A DNA stretch of 5,293 bases from Gammaproteobacteria bacterium. GTDB taxonomy: Bacteria > Pseudomonadota > Gammaproteobacteria > UBA9214. Below the pieces are notes generated by a model. The model was not told the DNA's origin. It searched no databases and saw only the letters and a list, made by a program, of their open reading frames with translations. The number at the start of each line of letters is the position of its first letter. The first letter of the stretch is position 1. The position numbers were made by a program, and so were the translations under genes. This document shows positions 1 to 4,628 of this stretch, one piece after another. Location: NCBI GenBank assembly GCA_030599705.1, contig JAUVNM010000150.1, positions 1 to 5,293 on the forward strand, given 5' to 3'.

Positions 1-1
1 A

Positions 2-148
2 GTGCAGATTGTCCGCAGCAGTGGCGACGCGCTGTTTGATCGCTCTGTGGAAAATGCGGTGCACAAGGCATCACCCATGCCGTTGCCGAAGGATGCCGCC
101 GTGTTTAAATACTTTCGTGAACTGCGGCTGATCTTCAAGCCGCGCTAA
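2..148 (+). CDS. tolA: TolA, C-terminal end (partial, 5' end outside window)
   Basis: The last 48 codons and stop of TolA, the inner-membrane-anchored protein of the Tol-Pal system. TolA spans the periplasm and transmits proton-motive-force energy from TolQ-TolR to the outer membrane. The frame is open from base 2 and reads VRSSGDALFDRSVENAV, then PLPKDAAVFKYF and ends RLIFKPR. This is the typical end of the globular TolA domain III (TonB_C-like fold), which contacts TolB and Pal. The membrane anchor and long helical domain are upstream of the window. The stop lies 22 nt before the tolB start, consistent with one operon. No disruption is seen in this part. The identification rests on family resemblance recalled from memory plus the position directly upstream of tolB. 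Confidence 0.9.
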   Translation: MQIVRSSGDALFDRSVENAVHKASPMPLPKDAAVFKYFRELRLIFKPR

Positions 149-170
149 CCGGAGAACCGAAGGGAGCACC

Positions 171-1469
171 GTGAAATCGATTAAAGGAATTCTGATACTG
201 GCACTGCTGCTGGTCGCGCGGCCGGGCATGGCGGCACTCACCATCGAGATTACCCGGGGCGTGGAAGGCGCCATCCCGATTGCCGTGGTGCCGTTCGGCT
301 GGAGCGGGGCCGGTGCTGCTGCACCGGAAAACATGGCCGCGATTATCGCCTCCGACCTCAGCCGCAGCGGCCGGTTTGAGCCGTTGCCGGACCGTGACCT
401 GGTGTCGCACCCGACGGAGGCCTCCCAGGTGCAGTTTCATAACTGGCGCATGCTGAACGTGGACGACCTGGTAATCGGTCAGATCAGGGAAACCGGGCCG
501 CAGCAGTACACGGTGGAGTTCCAGTTGTTCGATGTATTCCGGACCAAGCGGCTCATCGGCTACAGTTTCCCGGCACACCAGTCCGAACTGCGCCGTGTGG
601 CACACCATATCAGTGACCTCATCTACGAGCAGCTTACCGGTGGACAGGGGGCCTTCAATACCCGGATTGCCTACATCACGACAACCGGTAGCGGTACGAA
701 AAAATCCTACACCCTGCTGGTGGCGGACTCGGACGGCTTCAACCCGCAGACGATCCTGCGTTCCGGTCAGCCGCTGATGTCGCCGGCCTGGTCCAGCGAC
801 GGCAGTGAGGTTGCCTATGTTACTTTCGAGGAAAAGACGGCCGAGATCTATATTCAGAATGTCGCGACCGGCGCGCGTCACAAGGTGGCGTCATTTCCCG
901 GGATCAACGGCGCTCCGGCCTGGTCGCCGGATGGCACCCGCATTGCGCTGACCCTGTCACGCGACGGCAACCCGGAAATCTATCTCATGACCCTGGCCAA
1001 CAAGTCCCTGCAGCGGCTGACAAACAATCCTGCCATTGATACCGAGCCGGTATGGTCGCCGGATGGTACATCCATTGTGTTTACCTCGGACCGGGGCGGT
1101 TCCGCGCAGTTATATCGTGTTGCCGTCCGGGGCGGCGCAGCAAAGCGGCTGACGTTTGACGGCAAGTACAATGCCGGGGCGGACTTCTCGCCGGACGGGA
1201 AGAAACTTGCTATGGTGCACGCCAGGAACGGGGCGTACCGGATCGCTGTCCTCGACCTGGATAGCGGTCTGCTGCGGGTGCTGACCGACGGCAAGCTGGA
1301 CGAGTCGCCGAGTTTTTCGCCGAATGGCAGCATGATTATCTATGCAACGGATGCGGGAAACCGCGGCGTGCTGGCGGCGGTTTCCGTCGATGGCCGGTTT
1401 CGCCAGCGCCTGTCCCTGCAGGCCGGCAATGTCCGTGAACCGGTGTGGTCGCCGTTTGACCGGCAGTGA
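171..1469 (+). CDS. tolB: TolB, periplasmic beta-propeller of the Tol-Pal system
   Basis: 432 residues, near the 430 of E. coli TolB. TolB is a soluble periplasmic protein that binds Pal and is displaced by TolA during the Tol-Pal cycle. A signal peptide is clear: K2 and K5, a hydrophobic stretch at about 7-16, and a cleavage site after A21 (GMA|A). The N-terminal domain (about 22-160) carries the family sequence PIAVVPFGWSGAG. The beta-propeller (about 163-432) shows successive blade motifs: WSSDG (207-211), WSPDG (251-255 and 295-299), FSPDG (339-343), FSPNG (382-386) and a terminal WSPF (426-429). The start is GTG, supported by AGGGAG at 161-166, only 4 nt upstream. The neighbours tolA and pal confirm the call. 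Nothing is truncated or missing. Confidence 0.97.
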   Translation: MKSIKGILILALLLVARPGMAALTIEITRGVEGAIPIAVVPFGWSGAGAAAPENMAAIIASDLSRSGRFEPLPDRDLVSHPTEASQVQFHNWRMLNVDDLVIGQIRETGPQQYTVEFQLFDVFRTKRLIGYSFPAHQSELRRVAHHISDLIYEQLTGGQGAFNTRIAYITTTGSGTKKSYTLLVADSDGFNPQTILRSGQPLMSPAWSSDGSEVAYVTFEEKTAEIYIQNVATGARHKVASFPGINGAPAWSPDGTRIALTLSRDGNPEIYLMTLANKSLQRLTNNPAIDTEPVWSPDGTSIVFTSDRGGSAQLYRVAVRGGAAKRLTFDGKYNAGADFSPDGKKLAMVHARNGAYRIAVLDLDSGLLRVLTDGKLDESPSFSPNGSMIIYATDAGNRGVLAAVSVDGRFRQRLSLQAGNVREPVWSPFDRQ

Positions 1470-1516
1470 CTGGTGCAGTTTGGTAGTAAGAGTCGTTTAA
1501 ACCCGGGAGATGTAAC

Positions 1517-2041
1517 ATGAAGAACCAATTGAACAGATTGCTCGCCCTGGCGCTGGTTGCTTTACTGGCCGGTTGCAGTTCAACAGGTGATACCGAGGGC
1601 GCTGATGTGGAAGATCGTGGTACCGATGCAGAGGGTGTGGTAACCAGTGGTGCGGCCGACACCGGCAGTTTCCCCGGGGCCTCGCTGGATGACCCGAACA
1701 GTTCGCTGTCCCGGCGTGTCATCTATTTTGAATATGACAGCATCGAGATCGTGTCAGAAGACCAGGATCTGATTGCAGCCCACGCAGATCATCTGGCAAA
1801 CAATCCCAACCAGATGGTGTCGCTGGAAGGGCATGGTGACGAGCGCGGCTCACGCGAATACAACATCGGTCTCGGTGACCGGCGCGCGCAGTCGGTGCGG
1901 CGTGTGTTCGAGTTGCAGGGGGTGTCCCCGCAGCAGATCAGCATCGTCAGCTACGGTGAAGAAAAGCCGACAGCCGAAGGACATAGTGAAGCGGCCTGGC
2001 GCCTGAATCGCCGTGTCGAGATTGTCTACATGGGATACTGA
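1517..2041 (+). CDS. pal: Pal, peptidoglycan-associated outer-membrane lipoprotein
   Basis: 174 residues. Pal is anchored in the outer membrane by its lipidated N-terminus and binds the diaminopimelate of peptidoglycan through an OmpA-like domain; it also binds TolB. The sequence shows a lipoprotein signal peptide with lipobox LAGC (17-20). Ser, not Asp, follows the lipidated Cys20, consistent with Lol sorting to the outer membrane. An acidic, Gly/Ser/Thr-rich linker (about 21-63) follows. The OmpA-like domain (about 67-172) carries GHGDERGSREYN (105-116), ISIVSYGEEKP (141-151) and NRRVEIVY (164-171), matching the E. coli Pal motifs GHADERG, ISIVSYG and NRRA. A good Shine-Dalgarno, GGGAG at 1505-1509, lies 7 nt before the ATG. 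The gene sits 47 nt after tolB and 1 nt before cpoB. Confidence 0.97.
   Translation: MKNQLNRLLALALVALLAGCSSTGDTEGADVEDRGTDAEGVVTSGAADTGSFPGASLDDPNSSLSRRVIYFEYDSIEIVSEDQDLIAAHADHLANNPNQMVSLEGHGDERGSREYNIGLGDRRAQSVRRVFELQGVSPQQISIVSYGEEKPTAEGHSEAAWRLNRRVEIVYMGY
2032..2035 (+). promoter_or_regulatory. Shine-Dalgarno of cpoB inside the pal coding end
   Basis: GGGA lies within the last codons of pal, 7 nt before the cpoB ATG at 2043. It supports this start over the longer GTG start at 2013 and fits coupled translation of pal and cpoB. Confidence 0.55.
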
Positions 2042-2042
2042 T

Positions 2043-2816
2043 ATGTGCCGACAGTTTGACCGGGTTGCCGGCCGGGTTGTGGTGTTGACCATCGCACTGT
2101 TGTTGCCGGCGCAGGCGCCGGCTGACAAGGCGACCGACGCACGGCTGGACCGGATCGAGCGCCAGCTCGAGAGCCGCGGCCTGATCGACATGCTCAACCA
2201 GCTGGAGCAGTTGCAACGTGATGTCCAGCAACTGCGTGGCGAACTCGAGGTGCAGGCGCACCAGTCCGGGGACCTGCAGCGCCGCCAGCGCGACCAGTAC
2301 CTGGACATCGATCGCCGCCTGCAGCAGCTGGAGACCGGGGTGGCCCCGACAGCCTCACCGCCGGCGGCCCCGGCAACAACCACGCCCGGGTTGACGGCGC
2401 CACTACCGGTAACGAGTGGGCCGGGCACGGCAACCGCTCAGGCGGAATACGACAAGGCCCTTGCGATCCTGCGGGAAGGCCGTTATGCGGAGGCCACCAC
2501 CGCGTTCAACCGTTTCCTGGCTGATCACCCCGGCAGCCCTTATGCAGATAACGCCAGCTACTGGCTGGGTGAAACCTATTACGTCACGCGAGACTTCGAC
2601 CGGGCCATGTCGACCTTCAGCAAGCTGGTGGAATTTCATCCACACAGCCCGAAGGTGCCTGACTCCCGGTTAAAGATCGGGTTTATTCACTACGAAAACA
2701 AGGACTGGTCCGCGGCCCGCCAGGAACTGAAGCGGGTCGTTGACGATTATCCCGGCACCACCGCTGCACGGCTGGCGAGTGACCGCCTGAAGCGTATGCG
2801 GAAGGATGGACATTGA
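2043..2816 (+). CDS. cpoB: CpoB (YbgF), Tol-Pal-associated coiled-coil/TPR periplasmic protein
   Basis: 257 residues from the ATG chosen here. In E. coli CpoB is a periplasmic protein that binds TolA and tunes PBP1B-LpoB peptidoglycan synthesis to Tol-driven constriction. The parts visible are: a signal peptide (hydrophobic 12-21, cleavage after A27, APA|D); a Gln/Leu/Arg-rich coiled coil (about 31-98), the usual trimerisation region; a Pro/Ala/Thr linker (about 100-131); and a C-terminal TPR domain (about 133-253) with YASYWLGETYY-like and HPHSPKVPDSRLKIGF-type repeat helices. An upstream in-frame GTG at 2013 lies inside pal and would put 10 polar residues before the signal peptide. The ATG at 2043 gives a normal signal peptide and has GGGA at 2032-2035, 7 nt away. 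Pal's stop ends 1 nt before, suggesting translational coupling. Confidence 0.93.
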   Translation: MCRQFDRVAGRVVVLTIALLLPAQAPADKATDARLDRIERQLESRGLIDMLNQLEQLQRDVQQLRGELEVQAHQSGDLQRRQRDQYLDIDRRLQQLETGVAPTASPPAAPATTTPGLTAPLPVTSGPGTATAQAEYDKALAILREGRYAEATTAFNRFLADHPGSPYADNASYWLGETYYVTRDFDRAMSTFSKLVEFHPHSPKVPDSRLKIGFIHYENKDWSAARQELKRVVDDYPGTTAARLASDRLKRMRKDGH

Positions 2817-2830
2817 ATGAAAACCGGCTC

Positions 2831-3017
2831 GCGCAAGGACGCGAAGACGCGAAGAAAAAATAACAGCCACAGAGGACACCGAGGACACAGAGAATAATAA
2901 ACGCTGATTATTAAAATCCGCAGTGCCTGCAAGAATTCGGACACCGGGTTTTATTTGCTTTGAATTGTATTTCTCTGTGCTCTCTGTGGCAGTATCTTTT
3001 TATATTGTCTTTGCGTG
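2831..3017. repeat. Long imperfect inverted repeat, MITE-like, between cpoB and queE
   Basis: The left arm (2831-2894) has a Lys/Arg-coding outer part (GCGCAAGGACGCGAAGAC) followed by GCCACAGAG...CACAGAGAA. The right arm (2971-3017) is its imperfect reverse complement: TTCTCTGTGC then TCTCTGTGGC (2971-2990), and an outer part ending GTCTTTGCGTG (3007-3017). The inner arms match for 9 of 9 bases (GCCACAGAG), then for CACAGAGAA, with a 9-nt duplication present only on the left. The middle (2895-2970) is AT-rich, with a small TAATAA/TTATTA inverted repeat (2895-2913). Sequences of the type CCACAGAGGACACAGAG and CGCGAAGACGCGAAG recur between genes in many environmental bacterial genomes, to my recollection. 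No coding capacity is evident. It fills most of the 223-nt gap and may supply a transcript hairpin downstream of cpoB. Confidence 0.75.
2872..2889 (+). repeat. Tandem 9-mer in the left arm of the inverted repeat
   Basis: GAGGACACC (2872-2880) is followed directly by GAGGACACA (2881-2889), two copies differing at the last base. The right arm has no second copy, so this is an expansion or contraction in one arm. Confidence 0.8.
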
Positions 3018-3039
3018 ACAACAGGCTTCTCCTGCATCA

Positions 3040-3729
3040 ATGCACCACGTCCCAACCATGCAACACGATGACACACCCGCTGCCGCAACCGGCCGGTTGC
3101 GGATCACCGAGATCTTTTATTCCCTGCAGGGCGAGGCCGCAACTGTCGGCCTGCCAACGGTCTTTATCCGCCTGACCGGTTGCCCGCTGCGCTGCGGGTA
3201 CTGCGATACCAGCTATGCCTTCCAGGGCGGGGAATGGATGGAGCAGGCAGACATCCTGAAAAGGGTCACGGAATTTGAATCCGTGTATGTCACCGTCACC
3301 GGCGGCGAACCCCTGGCGCAAAAGCCCTGTGTGCAACTGCTGGTCGGGTTGTGTGATGCCGGCTACAGCGTCTCGCTGGAAACCAGCGGTGCCCTGGATA
3401 TCGCCCCGGTCGATCCGCGTGTCTGCAAGGTCATGGACCTGAAGACGCCGGGTTCGGGTGAGGTGGAGCGCAACCGGATGAAGAATATTGCCCTGTTGGC
3501 GCCGCACGACCAGGTCAAGTTTGTCATCTGCGACCGAGAAGACTACCAGTGGGCGCGCGCCATCGTTCGGGAGTATCAACTCGACAGCGTGTGCGGTGTG
3601 CTGTTCTCGCCCGTGCATGAACAGCAGGACGCGACCCAACTTGCGGACTGGATACTGCACGACCGCTTGCCGGTGCGCCTGCAGATCCAGTTGCACAAGG
3701 TTCTCTGGGGCAACGAGCCGGGAAGGTAG
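3040..3729 (+). CDS. queE: QueE, 7-carboxy-7-deazaguanine synthase (radical SAM)
   Basis: 229 residues from the first ATG. QueE converts 6-carboxy-5,6,7,8-tetrahydropterin to 7-carboxy-7-deazaguanine in queuosine (preQ0) synthesis, using SAM and a [4Fe-4S] cluster. The cluster motif is the canonical CX3CX2C: C48, C52 and C55 in GCPLRCGYCDT. Other family motifs are ITEIFYSLQGE (22-32), VTGGEPL (86-92; the GGE SAM-contact motif), SLETSGA (112-118) and DLKTPGSGE (133-141). The C-terminal RLQIQLHKVLWG matches pseudomonad-type QueE. An in-frame ATG at 3058 gives a 223-residue protein whose N-terminus is closer to the family's usual length. Neither ATG has a clear Shine-Dalgarno, so the start is uncertain. 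The pair with queC confirms the pathway. The CDS follows the repeat at 2831-3017. Confidence 0.95.
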   Translation: MHHVPTMQHDDTPAAATGRLRITEIFYSLQGEAATVGLPTVFIRLTGCPLRCGYCDTSYAFQGGEWMEQADILKRVTEFESVYVTVTGGEPLAQKPCVQLLVGLCDAGYSVSLETSGALDIAPVDPRVCKVMDLKTPGSGEVERNRMKNIALLAPHDQVKFVICDREDYQWARAIVREYQLDSVCGVLFSPVHEQQDATQLADWILHDRLPVRLQIQLHKVLWGNEPGR

Positions 3730-3752
3730 CAATTTCTATTAATAATATAACT

Positions 3753-3803
3753 TGTAGGAGCGGGCTTGCCCGCGAACTGCTCGCCAGCAAGCTGGCTCCT
3801 GCA
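3753..3803. repeat. REPIN-like inverted pair of REP sequences between queE and queC
   Basis: Two 23-nt REP units in opposite orientation, separated by 5 nt (3776-3780). Unit 1 (3753-3775) begins TGTAGGAG and contains its own stem GCGGGC-TT-GCCCGC (3760-3773). Unit 2 (3781-3803), read on the minus strand, begins TGCAGGAG and contains GCCAGC-TT-GCTGGC. Across the pair 18 of 23 positions are Watson-Crick, 2 are G-T and 3 are mismatches, so the whole can fold into one hairpin. The GTAGGAGC head and stem resemble Pseudomonas REP sequences, which are mobilised by RAYT (TnpA-REP) transposases. No such gene is in the window. The pair ends 5 nt before the queC ATG. Confidence 0.88.
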
Positions 3804-3808
3804 GATCC

Positions 3809-4510
3809 ATGAACATGAAAAAAGCAGTCGTACTACTTTCCGGCGGGCTTGATTCCGCCACCACGCTGGCCCTTGCCAAAGAGCAGGGTTACACGTGCTA
3901 CGCGTTGAGCCTCGACTACGGCCAGCGCCATGCCGCGGAACTGACTGCCGCGCGGGAGATCGCCGCCGCCTCCAATGTGGCCGAACACAAAATCATCCCG
4001 CTTGGCCTCGATGCCATCGGCGGCTCGGCGCTGACCGACACCGCGATCGAGATACCGGATCAGCCCACCGACGGCATCCCGGTCACCTACGTACCGGCGC
4101 GCAACACGGTGTTCCTGTCACTGGCACTGGGGTGGGCCGAGGTGCTCGGTGCCCGGGACCTGTTCATCGGCGTGAACGCAGTGGATTATTCCGGTTACCC
4201 GGACTGCCGGCCCGCATACATCGCCGCGTTTGAACAGCTTGCGCGCCTGGCGACGCAGGCCGGTGTCGAGGGTGGTGAATTTCATATCCACGCACCGTTG
4301 ATTGAACTCGGCAAGGCGGACATTATCCGTGAAGGCAGCCGGCTCAAGGTGGATTATGCGCAGACCGTGTCCTGTTACGCGGCGGACGCAGACGGGCGCG
4401 CCTGCGGGGTGTGCGAGGCCTGTCGATTGCGTGCGCAGGGCTTTCTCGATGCCGGTGTGCCGGACCCGACCCGCTACCGTAAAAAGGGGTCAGACCCCAT
4501 TTTCAGGTGA
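3809..4510 (+). CDS. queC: QueC, 7-cyano-7-deazaguanine (preQ0) synthase
   Basis: 233 residues. QueC is an ATP-dependent enzyme that turns 7-carboxy-7-deazaguanine plus ammonia into preQ0, the step after QueE. The PP-loop ATP-pyrophosphatase motif SGGLDS is at 11-16. Other family motifs are LDYGQRH (35-41), YVPARNTVFLSLALGWAEV (94-112), GVNAVDYSGYPDCR (121-134) and a C-terminal zinc site with C189, C199, C202 and C205. Two in-frame starts exist, ATG 3809 and ATG 3815 (MKKAVVLLSGG). Neither has a recognisable Shine-Dalgarno because a REP pair ends at 3803. Homologues I recall end near DPTRY. Here R224 is followed by KKGSDPIFR, whose KKGSDPIF (225-232) is encoded wholly by the left arm of the 27-bp inverted repeat. 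The core enzyme appears intact. Confidence 0.96.
   Translation: MNMKKAVVLLSGGLDSATTLALAKEQGYTCYALSLDYGQRHAAELTAAREIAAASNVAEHKIIPLGLDAIGGSALTDTAIEIPDQPTDGIPVTYVPARNTVFLSLALGWAEVLGARDLFIGVNAVDYSGYPDCRPAYIAAFEQLARLATQAGVEGGEFHIHAPLIELGKADIIREGSRLKVDYAQTVSCYAADADGRACGVCEACRLRAQGFLDAGVPDPTRYRKKGSDPIFR
4479..4505 (+). repeat. Left arm of perfect 27-bp inverted repeat, inside the queC 3' end
   Basis: The 27-nt arm contains the internal 13-nt palindrome GGGGTCAGACCCC (4486-4498), flanked by AAAAA and ATTTT. It is read in frame as the last residues of QueC (KKGSDPIF at 225-232). The perfect match to the arm at 4539-4565, base for base, was checked by hand. Confidence 0.93.
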
Positions 4511-4538
4511 TATCGTGTTTTTCATCTGCAATTGTCAA

Positions 4539-4565
4539 TGAAAATGGGGTCTGACCCCTTTTTAC
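4539..4565 (-). repeat. Right arm of the same perfect 27-bp inverted repeat
   Basis: The exact reverse complement of 4479-4505; the 33-nt spacer at 4506-4538 separates them and holds the queC stop codon (4508-4510). The 87-bp unit has the form of a miniature palindromic element of the GGGGTCTGACCCC type, which I recall as widespread in environmental gammaproteobacterial genomes. Confidence 0.93.
4546..4563 (+). terminator. Possible rho-independent terminator within the right arm, downstream of queC
   Basis: GGGGT-CTG-ACCCC gives a 5-bp stem with a 3-nt loop, followed directly by TTTTT (4559-4563). The left arm gives the same on the minus strand, so the element could act in both directions. 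The stem is short, and competing pairing of the two full arms (27 bp) is possible. This is a structural inference only. Confidence 0.45.
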
Positions 4566-4615
4566 CAGGGTCCAATCTCACTACAATTTTGATATCCGGG
4601 GTTACCCGTTTCCGA

Positions 4616-4621
4616 GAGGTG
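4616..4621 (+). promoter_or_regulatory. Shine-Dalgarno that decides the start of the YeeE/YedE gene
   Basis: GAGGTG at 4616-4621 lies 7 nt before ATG 4629, a normal spacing. The in-frame ATG at 4623 sits 1 nt after it, too close, so 4629 is preferred. Confidence 0.6.
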
Positions 4622-4628
4622 AATGCCC

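Noticed and set aside
135..881. 248-residue minus-strand ORF opposite tolB
   Set aside because: It lies fully antisense to a clear tolB and shows no domain or signal I recognise; long shadow frames are common in GC-rich DNA.
2013..2042. Upstream GTG start for cpoB
   Set aside because: It would add 10 polar residues before the signal peptide and lies within pal. The ATG at 2043 has a Shine-Dalgarno and gives a normal export signal.
2817..2897. Small ORF starting directly after the cpoB stop, 26 residues, rich in Arg, Lys and His (RKDAKTRRK ... HRGHRGHRE)
   Set aside because: It is a translation of the left arm of the inverted repeat, including the tandem 9-mer. There is no independent support for it as a gene.
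3018..3057. preQ1 riboswitch ahead of queE
   Set aside because: No compact C-rich hairpin followed by an A-rich tail was seen, and neither start has an identifiable Shine-Dalgarno to be sequestered.
3037..3732. 231-residue minus-strand ORF covering all of queE
   Set aside because: QueE on the + strand has all radical SAM motifs. The antisense frame is in codon register with it and has no recognisable motif.
3731..3752. AT-rich stretch with TATAAC (3746-3751) as a queC promoter
   Set aside because: There is no -35-like hexamer at suitable spacing, and AT-rich junction DNA gives such matches by chance.
4508..4596. Repeated TGATATC at 4508-4514 and 4590-4596 as a target-site duplication
   Set aside because: The first copy lies inside the palindromic element, not flanking it, and seven bases recur easily by chance.
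4566..4628. tRNA-Lys gene, which I recall following queC in Pseudomonas
   Set aside because: No cloverleaf or conserved T-arm sequence is present; the stretch is too short and holds only the leader of the next gene.
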